Shown: positions 45,009 through 52,909 of the stretch, piece after piece
Position numbering within the stretch: the stretch's first letter is position 1
Layout of the letters: every line of letters starts with the position of its first letter
Made by a program: the position numbers and the translations under genes
The notes under the pieces: generated by a model
Told to the model about the DNA's origin: nothing
Seen by the model: the letters and a program-made list of their open reading frames with translations, nothing else
Database searches by the model: none
Source of the DNA: Acidobacteriota bacterium
Lineage (GTDB): Bacteria; Acidobacteriota; Vicinamibacteria; Marinacidobacterales; Marinacidobacteraceae
DNA: 56,143 nucleotides
Direction: 5' to 3'
Assembly (NCBI GenBank): GCA_009835985.1
Contig: VXWI01000116.1
Location: forward strand, 1-56,143

Positions 45009-46937
45009 TCAGGTCCCTGCCGGGCTACGCCGCCTCCCGAGGTGCGCGAAGAGGAGCAGCGCCGCCAGCGCCGCGATTCCCAGGAGGTTGGGCAGAGCGA
45101 ACAGCCCGTCGGCCGGCGGCGGCCATAGCAGGAGCCCCGCCGCGGTCAGGGCGGCGGCCCGAACGGGGGCCGTGAGCGGGCCGAACAGCCAGCCCACGAT
45201 CCCCGCGGAGAGGAGCAGGACGACCGCGCTGCCCAGGACGACGGCGACGATCGCCCCGGGGACACCGCGGCCGGTGTCCAGAATCAGCAGCAGCTCCGGC
45301 CGGAACACGAAGAAGTAGGGAAGAGCAAACCCCGCCAGCGCGTAGCGGAACGCGGTGAGCGCGGCGGGGATGATGGGGGTGTTCGCGATGCCCGCGGTGG
45401 TGTAGGCGGCGAGTGCAACCGGCGGCGTCACCATGGACATCATGCCGAAGTAGAAGATGAAGAAGTGGACCGAAAGCGGGGGCACGCCGAGTTGGCCGAT
45501 CACCGGGCCGATGAGGATCGCCATCAGGAGGTAGCAGACGGCGGAAGGGAGCCCCATCCCCAGGACGACCGAGCCCACCATGATGAGGAGCAGCGCCGGG
45601 AGGAGTCCTTCGCCGGCGACGGACAGGACGGCCGCGGGAAAGCGGGTCCCGAGACCCGTGAGAGTGACCATCCCCAAGATGATTCCAACGGCCCCGGCGG
45701 CCGCGACCAGGGGAGCAGCCCCCTGGGCGATACGGCTCAGCGCATCCAGCAGCTTCCGGAGATCGGGACGGGTGCTGCGGTGCCAGAGGGAGGCCAGGAC
45801 CACGATCAACAAGGCGACGCTGACGGCCCGGAACACGGTCCGTCCCGCGATGAGCGCCACGACCAGCGAAACGAGGCCGACTCCGAACACGATGCCCGCC
45901 TGCACGGGGACCTTCCCGGTCGCTTCCTCGAGGCCGCTCTCGGCAATGTCCGCGGCCAGGTGGCGGCGGGCGTGCAGGTGGACCATCGCGATGAGGGCCA
46001 CGTAGTAGAGGAGGGCAGGGAGGATCGCCGCCTGCACGACCTGGAGATAGCTGACCGGCGGATCCACCAGTTCGAGCATCATGTAGGCGGCGGCCCCCAT
46101 CACCGGCGGAACGAGGGCGGCTCCGGAACTGGCCGCCGCCGTGATCCCGGCCGCCGCGCGCGCGGTGAAACCGGTGCTCCGCATCAGGGGAATGGTCACC
46201 GTCCCGGTGGTCGCCGCGTCGGCGACGGCGCTTCCGGAAAGCGACCCCATCATCGCGTTCGCGACCACGGAGACCTTGGCCGCCCCTCCCACCGTGCCGA
46301 GGAAGAGGCGGCGCGCCGAGGTGGTGATGAACCGGATGGCCCCGGTCGCCTGCAGCATCGCCCCGAAGACCACGAAGAGGAAGACATAGGCGAACATGAC
46401 CTTCATCGCGATCCCGAAGACTCCCTGGCTCTGCAGGAAGCCCTGGGAGGCGATGCGGGCCAGGGAATATCCGCGGTGGGGGAAGAGGAGTTCCGGAAGG
46501 TGCGGGCCGATGACGGCGTACAGGAGGAAGAGGCCGGCCAGGATCGGCAGGGCGGGCCCGATCACCCGCGCGGTAGCGGCGAGCACCCCGAACAGGCCGA
46601 GGAGCCCGAGCGCGATGTCGAGACCCGTCTCGCCGCCGGCGCGGTCACCGAGGGTCGTGGGGCCGAAACCGCTCCAGTAGAGGACGTAGGCGCAGGCCGC
46701 CACCGCGGACAGGAGACCCAGCAGGTCGATGCCGCGCCGCCACCACGGGTCGCCGGGTCTCATCCGGATCAGGAAGCACAGCGGCAGGCCAAAAAGCGCG
46801 AAGGCGGCCAATTGCGCCTGAGGGGTCAGTGCCGGCCGATTGACCTCGACCAGAACGAAGGCCGTCAGGAGGAGCGTCAGAATCGCGACGACAGCGCCGC
46901 GAACGCCGGAGGGCTCCCGCGGGACGGATTCACTCAC
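45009..46937 (-). CDS. TRAP transporter fused permease, TAXI type (4TM-12TM)
   Basis: A 642-residue membrane protein with about 16 or more spans. The N-terminal part is the DctQ-like small subunit (AILTLLLTAFVLVEVN, LAAFALFGLPLCFLI, about residues 15-145) and the remainder is the DctM-like large subunit, with FGAMLQATGAIRFI, MMGSLSGSAVADAATTGTVTIPLMRSTGF, the AASSGAALVPPVMGAAAYMM motif and MGLPSAVCYLLMA. These identify the fused permease of TAXI-type tripartite ATP-independent transporters. The gene lies 24 bases downstream of the matching solute-binding protein. Substrates of this type include C4-dicarboxylates and amino acids such as glutamate; this one is unknown. Confidence 0.93.
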   Translation of the reverse strand: MSESVPREPSGVRGAVVAILTLLLTAFVLVEVNRPALTPQAQLAAFALFGLPLCFLIRMRPGDPWWRRGIDLLGLLSAVAACAYVLYWSGFGPTTLGDRAGGETGLDIALGLLGLFGVLAATARVIGPALPILAGLFLLYAVIGPHLPELLFPHRGYSLARIASQGFLQSQGVFGIAMKVMFAYVFLFVVFGAMLQATGAIRFITTSARRLFLGTVGGAAKVSVVANAMMGSLSGSAVADAATTGTVTIPLMRSTGFTARAAAGITAAASSGAALVPPVMGAAAYMMLELVDPPVSYLQVVQAAILPALLYYVALIAMVHLHARRHLAADIAESGLEEATGKVPVQAGIVFGVGLVSLVVALIAGRTVFRAVSVALLIVVLASLWHRSTRPDLRKLLDALSRIAQGAAPLVAAAGAVGIILGMVTLTGLGTRFPAAVLSVAGEGLLPALLLIMVGSVVLGMGLPSAVCYLLMAILIGPVIGQLGVPPLSVHFFIFYFGMMSMVTPPVALAAYTTAGIANTPIIPAALTAFRYALAGFALPYFFVFRPELLLILDTGRGVPGAIVAVVLGSAVVLLLSAGIVGWLFGPLTAPVRAAALTAAGLLLWPPPADGLFALPNLLGIAALAALLLFAHLGRRRSPAGT

Positions 46938-46961
46938 CGCGGCGGCGCGTCCGGAGGTCGG

Positions 46962-47945
46962 TCAGGGATCCTGCCAGATTCCGGCTTCCCGGTAGAAACG
47001 CACAGCGCCGGGATGGAATGCGACGCCGGTGTTGCGGGAGGCGTTGTTCTCGTTGATGGCCCGGCCGGCCGGGTGCTTCTCGACCACGGACTCACGCCGT
47101 TCCCAGAGCGCACGGGTGGCCTGGTAGACGGTCTCCTCATCGGCATCCGCCCGCGTGATGAGGTGCATCGAGCCGACATCGAGCCCGAGGTAATCCTCGT
47201 CCTGGCCGCGGTAGGTCCCCGCAGGAATGACCGCCTCCCGGTAGAACGGATACTGCTCGGGCAGCCGGCTGCGAATCTCCGGGTCCAACGGAACGAGCAG
47301 GGTGTCCATCCCGGCGGTCGCCTGCACGATGGAAGCGGTGGGCACCGCACCTCCGAGGAAAGCCGCCGCCGCGGAGTCGTCGCTCAGCATGTCCACGGCG
47401 CCCGCCTGGGTGTTGTAGAGCGGGATGAAATCCTCGTAGGTGACCCCGTGCGCCTCCACGATCGGCCGGATGAAGTGCTCGAAGCCGGCGCCGGCCACCC
47501 CGACGACGACCCGCCTCCCGGCGAGATCCTGGATCCGGTTCACTTCGTGCCGCCGGGGCGACACGAAAGTCGCCACGTTGGGGGCCAGGGTCATGATGGC
47601 TTGCACCGGATACGCCCGGCCCCAGCCGTCCTCACCCCGGGCCGCGAAGTACGTCACGGCGGAATTCGAGACTGCGAAATCGAGCTCACCCGAAGCCAGT
47701 CGGCGGATGTTCTCTCCCGACCCCTTGGTCGCTTCGGGCGTAACCCGGAGGCCCGCCTCGCCGAGTACTTCGGCCAGCGCGCCCCCAACCACGAAGAAGG
47801 CCCCGCCCGGCGGGGCGGTGCCCAGGCTGAGAAAGGCGGGCGGGGCGCCGTCGCCGCCTCCGCCGCACCCACCGGCGGCGAGCAGCGGAATGGACAGGCC
47901 CAGGAGAGCGCGAGAGACAGCGGCGTGGCGGCGTCGAGAGAACAT
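46962..47945 (-). CDS. TAXI-type TRAP transporter solute-binding lipoprotein
   Basis: A 327-residue periplasmic binding protein. A lipobox LLAAGGC (C27) indicates a lipid anchor. The TAXI-family start is visible: SLGTAPPGGAFFVVGGALAEVL, with the EATKGSGENIRRLASGELDFAVSNSAVT region, VVVGVAGAGFEHFIRPIV and LYNTQAGAVDMLSDDSAAAAFLGG later. It is the ligand-capturing partner of the downstream fused permease, 24 bases away. A secreted unknown protein gene lies upstream, also 24 bases distant, suggesting a three-gene operon transcribed from around 48.6 kb. Confidence 0.93.
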   Translation of the reverse strand: MFSRRRHAAVSRALLGLSIPLLAAGGCGGGGDGAPPAFLSLGTAPPGGAFFVVGGALAEVLGEAGLRVTPEATKGSGENIRRLASGELDFAVSNSAVTYFAARGEDGWGRAYPVQAIMTLAPNVATFVSPRRHEVNRIQDLAGRRVVVGVAGAGFEHFIRPIVEAHGVTYEDFIPLYNTQAGAVDMLSDDSAAAAFLGGAVPTASIVQATAGMDTLLVPLDPEIRSRLPEQYPFYREAVIPAGTYRGQDEDYLGLDVGSMHLITRADADEETVYQATRALWERRESVVEKHPAGRAINENNASRNTGVAFHPGAVRFYREAGIWQDP

Positions 47946-47969
47946 CAGGCGACGATTATCGCGCCCGGG

Positions 47970-48572
47970 CTACCGGGACGCCGCGGCCAGCGGGCCGGAG
48001 AGGGCGGCCGCCAGGTCGTCGAGCGTGTCGAACCCCATGCGTCCCGGGTCCGATTCGACCAGCGCGAATCCCGGAAGGATGCGGTCGGCGCCGTCCTCAC
48101 CGGTGCGGACGTGCCGCTTCCCCGCCTCGCCGGACGTCACGCGGGGAAGCCGGCCGCTCTCCCCGGTAAGGAAGACGAGCGCCCTTTCTCCCACCATGAA
48201 CTGCGCCGAATGCGTCGCGGTCATCCGGGTGTCCCCGACAGTGCCGCCAGGCACCCGGAAGCGCACCAGGTCGCGGCCGGCGCCCTTCAGACGCCGCTCG
48301 GTGCGCAGGGTCACCGTGGTGAAGATCTCGCGCCGGTCGGCCGTCCACGCCGAACGCATATCGAGCACCTCACCCGCGACGATCATGTCCGAGTTCTCGA
48401 CCAGCTCGGGAAGCGCCGGCCAGGCGTAGGGATTCCGGAACCGCTCGTTCTCCGGCGGCTGGTTGCGCTGCGCCAACGCGGGCGACCCGACGGCCAGGAG
48501 GCTCCCGGAGATCAGCAGCGAGAGGGCGGCGAACCTGCCGGCCGGAATGTCCGGTGTCCCGACTCCGCGCAT
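47970..48572 (-). CDS. Secreted beta-rich protein of unknown function
   Basis: A 200-residue exported protein; signal peptide about 1-35 (ALSLLISGSLLAVGSPALAQ). The mature part is predicted beta-rich: ELVENSDMIVAGEVLDMRSAWT, FTTVTLRTERRLKG, VRFRVPGGTVGDTRMTATHSAQFMVGERALVFL. That arrangement (a sd-iv-Gev strand, an ekvlKG turn, a pGG-vGd strand and a f-vGer-lvFL strand) recurs in secreted proteins of Acidobacteriota, including N-terminal parts of matrixin-like proteins, but the protein has no peptidase motif. It precedes the TRAP binding-protein gene by 24 bases; any link with transport is inferred from that spacing. Confidence 0.7.
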   Translation of the reverse strand: MRGVGTPDIPAGRFAALSLLISGSLLAVGSPALAQRNQPPENERFRNPYAWPALPELVENSDMIVAGEVLDMRSAWTADRREIFTTVTLRTERRLKGAGRDLVRFRVPGGTVGDTRMTATHSAQFMVGERALVFLTGESGRLPRVTSGEAGKRHVRTGEDGADRILPGFALVESDPGRMGFDTLDDLAAALSGPLAAASR

Positions 48573-48723
48573 GCTTCAAGCATATCCACACGTTCCGGCG
48601 GCGTGCCACTACCCGCGGGGGCGAGCGACGACTTACCACTCCAGGCGAACCTCCCCGAAGCACCGGGTTGGTGAACCTCGAGATTGCGGCGGGCGGCACC
48701 GGCGTCCGGCGTAGGGTTACGAC

Positions 48724-48790
48724 GTGCGCGGCGCGCCAGTCCTCCCGGTGGGGGGGCGCCGCGCGTGCCGGTCTGAAGGCCGCTACCGCG
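48724..48790. repeat. Dispersed hairpin repeat, third copy
   Basis: The first 48 bases match 2804-2851 at 46 positions, including the GTGGGGGGGCG run, and they are followed by gtctgaaggcc, an altered version of the gctgaagcc hairpin. The copy lies between the secreted unknown gene and the amidase stop at 48826. The same module therefore occurs at both ends of the window, over 45 kb apart. Confidence 0.65.
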
Positions 48791-48825
48791 AGAACCGGCC
48801 AGCGCTCCAGGCTTCCCGCCGGCGG

Positions 48826-50250
48826 TCAGATGGGCGGCAGTTCCTCGTGCCAGGCCGTGCGCTCCTGGTAGGCGTGGGCGACCTGGAGCAACCGGGCCTC
48901 GGAGAACGGCGGCCCGTAGATCTGGAGGGCAAGAGGCCGCCTCGGCGCCTCCGACGTGAACCCGCACCCCATCGTGAGGCCCGGGTAGCCGGTCATGTTG
49001 CCGATGAAGGTGTTGCCCGGGCGGCTGTCCAGTTCGTCGGGATCCGTCCCGGCGCGGACGTCGCTCCGGGCCGCGCTTTCCGACCGGAGCGGATCGGCAG
49101 GGGAGAGCGAACTGGGAACGATCATGACGTCGCAGTTGCGGAAGACGTCCGCCATCTCCTGCTGCAGGATGGTTCGCAGCCGAAGGGCTTTGATGTAGTC
49201 GGTGGCGGGATAGAACCTGGCCACCTCCAGCCGTTCGCGTACCAACGGATCGAGATCCTCGGGCTGCTCGGCAAGGCGCTTCTCGTGGAATGTCGTGGCC
49301 TCCGCCATGGCGACGATCCAACCGGCGCCCCCGGCCAGGTGGGCGTGGGGCACTTCGATGTCCACGACCTCGGCCCCATCCGCGGTGAGCAGGGAGATGG
49401 CGGTGTGGACCGCCTGCTGCATCTCGTCGGTCGCGCTCTCGAAGAACCCTGAGACCGGGACCCCGATACGCAGGCCCGCGACGTCGGGCGTGAGTCCCGC
49501 GAGATACTCCGGAACCGCCACGTCGGCCGCCGTCGGGTCCCGCGGGTCCGCACCGGCGATCGCGCCGAGCATGGCCGCGGCGTCCCACGCGGTGCGCGTC
49601 ATGGGCCCCGCGTGGTCGAGCGTCCAACTGAGCGTCGTGACGCCGAAGCGGCTGATGCGGCCGTAGGTCTGCTTGAGGCCGACGACGCCGCAGGCGGCCG
49701 CGGGCCCGCGAATGGAGCCCCCGGTGTCGGTGCCGATCGAGAGCGGAACCAGGCGGCCGGCCAGGGCGGCGCCGGAACCCGACGAGGAGCCGGAGGGCGT
49801 GTAGCCGGTCGCCCAGGGGTTGCGCGCCGGGCCGAACCCGGAGAGCACCCCGCTGCCCATCGCGAACTCGAGGAGGTTCAGCTTGCCGACCAGGATGGCG
49901 CCCGCCGCGTTCAGTCGCGCGGTGATGGTGGACTCATAGTCGGGCACCCAATCGGCGGTGGCCCGCGAGCCGTTGGTGGTAAGAATGTCGGCGGTCGCAA
50001 GGATGTCCTTCGGGGCGTACGGGATTCCGTGCAGCGGTCCCAACCAGCCACCCGCGGCGATCTCGGCCTCCGCTACCCGCGCCCGCTCGCGGGCGTGGTC
50101 GGCCGTGACCGTGATGAAGGAGTTGAGGGCCGGGTCCACGGCCTCGATATGGGCGAGATGGGCGTCCACGATGTCGACGGGTGAGAGTTCCCTGCTTCGG
50201 ATGCGTTCCGACAGCGCGCGGGCGCTGAGCCTGCAGAGTTCCGGGATCAT
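48826..50250 (-). CDS. Amidase signature family protein (GatA/AtzE-like)
   Basis: A 474-residue cytoplasmic-looking amidase, no signal peptide. The Ser-cis-Ser-Lys triad is visible with the right spacing: K81 in YAPKDI, the cis-serine about S155 in PSGSSSGSG and the nucleophile about S179 in GTDTGGSI. ATG 50250 is chosen; an upstream in-frame start would overlap the previous gene. It may act on small amides (allantoin-, urea- or biuret-type pathways). A small AtzG-like gene ends four bases upstream, mirroring the arrangement AtzG-AtzE in which a small subunit stabilises the amidase. A GatB/GatC pair is not present, so a tRNA-amidotransferase role is unlikely. Confidence 0.88.
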   Translation of the reverse strand: MIPELCRLSARALSERIRSRELSPVDIVDAHLAHIEAVDPALNSFITVTADHARERARVAEAEIAAGGWLGPLHGIPYAPKDILATADILTTNGSRATADWVPDYESTITARLNAAGAILVGKLNLLEFAMGSGVLSGFGPARNPWATGYTPSGSSSGSGAALAGRLVPLSIGTDTGGSIRGPAAACGVVGLKQTYGRISRFGVTTLSWTLDHAGPMTRTAWDAAAMLGAIAGADPRDPTAADVAVPEYLAGLTPDVAGLRIGVPVSGFFESATDEMQQAVHTAISLLTADGAEVVDIEVPHAHLAGGAGWIVAMAEATTFHEKRLAEQPEDLDPLVRERLEVARFYPATDYIKALRLRTILQQEMADVFRNCDVMIVPSSLSPADPLRSESAARSDVRAGTDPDELDSRPGNTFIGNMTGYPGLTMGCGFTSEAPRRPLALQIYGPPFSEARLLQVAHAYQERTAWHEELPPI

Positions 50251-50254
50251 CGGA

Positions 50255-50566
50255 TCACTCCTCGGAATCCGCGGCGCCCGGTCCCCGGGCGACAAACGTC
50301 ACGGCGGGTTCGACCAGGTCCGGAACTTCCAGTTCCCGGACGGCGCGAAAGAAAGCGTGATTCATGCGCACTGCCGGGAGAATCGTGGACAGCCGGTCCG
50401 CGGGCAGCGGGTTGTCGAGCAGACTGTTCGCGTGCGCGAGCGCGGTGACCGTAGGGCCGGCGCCCGGGTCCGGCCCAGTCTCACACCCCGCGAGGATCAA
50501 CGGCGCCGCGGCGGCACTGCCGAGCAGTCGCCGGCGGGTCATGGGTTTCGGAGCGCGCCTGGCCAT
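50255..50566 (-). CDS. Small Tat-type lipoprotein, AtzG-like partner of the amidase
   Basis: A 103-residue protein. The N-terminus MTRRRLLGSAAAAPLILAGC has a twin-arginine motif plus a lipobox cysteine (C28). The mature part (ALAHANSLLDNPLPADRLSTI, then FRAVRELEVPDLVEPAVTF) follows the helical pattern of AtzG-like/DUF4089 small subunits, which normally are cytoplasmic and bind AtzE-like amidases. Here it carries an export signal, while the adjacent amidase does not. It stops four bases before the amidase start, so the two are co-translated. The family match is by pattern only. Confidence 0.55.
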   Translation of the reverse strand: MARRAPKPMTRRRLLGSAAAAPLILAGCETGPDPGAGPTVTALAHANSLLDNPLPADRLSTILPAVRMNHAFFRAVRELEVPDLVEPAVTFVARGPGAADSEE

Positions 50567-50667
50567 AACGGACCTCCGCCTTGGGGAAACGGGCCCCGAT
50601 TCTACCGGCGCGGGTTGGCGAGCGGGGTCTGCCAATCCCCGGGGCGGCCGGGGTATCCTTACGCCCC

Positions 50668-51393
50668 GTGCTGCTTCGCGAAGCCGATCGCACGGCGGTC
50701 CGGAAACACTTCGAGGAGCTTGCCGGCCCCGTCTCCGCCACCGTCTATTCGCGGCAGGAAGGCCCTCTCGCGGTGCCGGGCCGAACGCCCTGCCAGACCT
50801 GTCCGACGACCGAAGCACTGCTCCGGGAGGTGGAAGGGCTTTCCGACCAGTTCACGGTGGAGATCCGGGACGTGGACAAGGCTCCGGATGCGGCGCGTGA
50901 CGCGGGGATCGTCCGCCTGCCGGCGATCGAACTCACCGGCGCAGCCAAGGGGCGGGTGCGTTTCCTCGGGCTGCCGGACGGTCACGAGTTCGGTTCGCTG
51001 ATCACCGCGGCGACCTTGGTCTCCGGAGCGCCGCTGACTCTTTCCGAAGACGCCGCCGAGCAGTTGTCGACGCTCCGGCGCCCGGTACACGTCAAGGTCT
51101 TTACGACGCCCACCTGACCCTGGTGCCCGCCGGCGGCCAGTCTGGCCGTCCAGTTCGCGATCGTGAGCCCCGAGGTGACGACCGACATCGTCATGGTTCA
51201 GGAATTCCCGGACCTGGCGCGAACCTATTCCGTCTCTTCCGTGCCGCTGACGGTGATCGAACCGCTGCAAAACGGAACCGGACTCGTGGGGCAGGGGACT
51301 TCGGTGGTCGGGGCCCGGGGAGAGGAAGCGTTCCTCTCAGCGGTGGTCGAGATGGGCGCCAACTCCGATCCCGAGCAGGATCCGGCATCGTGA
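50668..51393 (+). CDS. Probable selenoprotein: two-domain thioredoxin-fold protein disulfide oxidoreductase (UGA = Sec at residue 150)
   Basis: A 241-residue protein if the in-frame UGA at 51115-51117 is read as selenocysteine. It has two thioredoxin folds, as in glutaredoxin-like protein disulfide oxidoreductases. Domain 1 (about 1-110) has PCQTC (C42, C45) and a cis-proline in IVRLPA (P85). Domain 2 (about 135-225) has VFTTPT-UGA-PWCPPAASLA, so the stop stands where the first active-site cysteine belongs, giving U150-P-W-C153, and a cis-proline in SVPLTV (P193). Coding resemblance continues in the same frame on both sides (IVMVQEFPDLARTYSVSSVP). A G-loop hairpin lies 22 bases after the UGA (see 51120-51153). 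GTG 50668 gives the family-like N-terminus. The TGA of this frame overlaps the next GTG by four bases. Automated tools will call two short ORFs. Confidence 0.75.
51120..51153 (+). promoter_or_regulatory. Candidate bacterial SECIS element within the coding region
   Basis: An 8-base-pair stem (51132-51139 with 51143-51150, one G-T pair) encloses a three-base GTC loop. A lower CTGG/CCAG stem (51120-51123 with 51150-51153) can close the structure at the expense of one upper pair. The loop begins with G, and 22 bases lie between the UGA and that G. Bacterial SECIS hairpins are described as lying immediately downstream of the UGA with a G in the apical loop about 16-37 bases away. The apical gtct resembles the ggtct of E. 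coli fdhF. The high GC content means some hairpin is expected by chance. Confidence 0.5.
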
Positions 51394-52895
51394 ACGGTCA
51401 ACGTCCCCGGTACCCCGGTGCGGACTGGCGCTGGGACCGGCGGCGGGCCCTGCGCGTTCTCTCCGGCGGAACGCTGCTGGCCGCCGCGGGACCGGCCTTC
51501 GCGGGGGAACGGGCAGCGCCCTTCTCCGAGGACTCGCTCGCCGACCTCGACCGGCGTCTACACGGGGTTCGGCGGCGTTTCGGCCTCCGTCAGGCCATCG
51601 GCATCCACGTGGAGGACCTGGCGACCGGGACCGCGCTCTTCAGCCACAACGCGGACCGCGGCTACGTGCCGGCCTCGGGGATGAAACTGCCGATCACGGG
51701 GGCCTGTCTTCACTATCTCGGACCGAGCTACCGCTTTCCGACGCGTCTGCTCGTTGATGCGCCGCCCACGGAGGACGGGGTCATCGAGGGGCCGGTCCAT
51801 GTCATCGGCTCCGGAGACCCCAGCATCCAGCGGCATGACATGGACTTCATCGCCGACTCGCTGGCGGCGTCCGGGCTGACCGAGATCCGGGGCGGGATCG
51901 TGCTCGACGACTCGTTCTTCGAGGTCCAGGAAACCGACCAGGCCCTCGTCAGACGCCGGATCCGAACCAGGGACCCCATCCAGAGCGCCCTCGGCTACCA
52001 CTGGAACCGGGTGGAGGTGGCGGGCGTTCCCGGGGACGGCCAGCAGCCGGCGGTGCGCGACGAGGGATATGGGTACTACGCCATTCAGAACCGGATGGTG
52101 TTGCGCAACTCCGGGCGTCCCTACATCCTGGCGCAGCGCCGGGGCACCCGCCGGATCCGGCTCCAGGGCCGCATCCTGAGAGGCGGCAACGAACGCGTCG
52201 CCCGCTTCACGGCGACCGAGCCGGCCCTCTATTTCGGCTACGCCCTCAAGGGCAAGCTCATCGAGCGGGGCGTGCGGGTCACCGGCGAACCACAGCGCGG
52301 CTCCGTTCCGGCCACGCACGACAAGCTCCTGCTCTATCGCCACGAGTCCGCCCCGCTGACCCAGGTCGTGGAGGCGCTCGGCAAGTACAGCAACAACTGG
52401 TCCGCCGAGCAGCTCCTCTTCGCCGTCGGGGCCCACCGCTGGGGGCCTCCCGGAATGCGGGAGAAGGGTGTGCGGGCCACCGAGGAGTACCTCGTGGGGC
52501 TGGGGTTTCCCGCCGACAGTTTCACGGTCGACGACGGCTCCGGACTCTCGAGGAAGAACCGCCTGAGCGCCCGCCTCCTCGTCGCCGTCGTCCGCGACCT
52601 CTACAGCCAACCCGAACTCCGGACCGATTTCCTCTGTTCGCTGGCTGTTTCCGGCGTGGACGGCACCCTCGCCCGGCGCCTGTGGGGAGAAGAGACCCTC
52701 GGCCGGGTCATGGCGAAGACGGGCACCCTCAGCGGGGTCAGTTCGCTCTCCGGCGTCGCTTTTCCTCTTGCCGCCGAGAACCGGGCGCTCGGTTTTTCGG
52801 TCATGACGAACGGCCTCCGCAATTCCTGGAACGCCGACGCCGTCGAAAACCTGATCGCGGGAGAACTCGTCCGCTGGAACGGCGTCTCCGCTTGA
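51390..52895 (+). CDS. D-alanyl-D-alanine carboxypeptidase/endopeptidase, PBP4 (S13) family
   Basis: A 501-residue penicillin-binding protein of the DacB type. The three active-site boxes are visible: S-x-x-K in VPASGMKL (S96 to K99), S-x-N in KYSNNWSAEQL, and K-T-G in AKTGTLSG. A large inserted domain lies between the first and second boxes, as in S13 enzymes. The N-terminus (RRRALRVLSGG, then a hydrophobic stretch ending AFAGE) suggests Tat export. It starts at GTG 51390, overlapping the previous gene's TGA by four bases, so it is translationally coupled to the disulfide oxidoreductase. Substrate: peptidoglycan stem peptides in the periplasm. Confidence 0.9.
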   Translation: MNGQRPRYPGADWRWDRRRALRVLSGGTLLAAAGPAFAGERAAPFSEDSLADLDRRLHGVRRRFGLRQAIGIHVEDLATGTALFSHNADRGYVPASGMKLPITGACLHYLGPSYRFPTRLLVDAPPTEDGVIEGPVHVIGSGDPSIQRHDMDFIADSLAASGLTEIRGGIVLDDSFFEVQETDQALVRRRIRTRDPIQSALGYHWNRVEVAGVPGDGQQPAVRDEGYGYYAIQNRMVLRNSGRPYILAQRRGTRRIRLQGRILRGGNERVARFTATEPALYFGYALKGKLIERGVRVTGEPQRGSVPATHDKLLLYRHESAPLTQVVEALGKYSNNWSAEQLLFAVGAHRWGPPGMREKGVRATEEYLVGLGFPADSFTVDDGSGLSRKNRLSARLLVAVVRDLYSQPELRTDFLCSLAVSGVDGTLARRLWGEETLGRVMAKTGTLSGVSSLSGVAFPLAAENRALGFSVMTNGLRNSWNADAVENLIAGELVRWNGVSA

Positions 52896-52909
52896 CCTGA
52901 CAGCCTGTA

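Noticed and set aside
45465-48674. A 1069-codon plus-strand open frame opposite the TRAP operon
   Set aside because: It is opposite two well-recognised TRAP genes; the translation has no recognisable fold and is histidine/arginine-rich, typical of antisense to GC-rich coding DNA.
50668-51117. Separate 149-codon thioredoxin-like protein ending at the UGA
   Set aside because: It would stop just before the active-site PWC of its second fold, and the next frame continues the same fold without a start or ribosome site, so a split pair of genes is less likely than recoding.
51163-51393. Independent small protein starting at GTG 51163
   Set aside because: The translation is only the second half of a thioredoxin fold without its active-site loop; it is best taken as the C-terminal part of the gene beginning at 50668.
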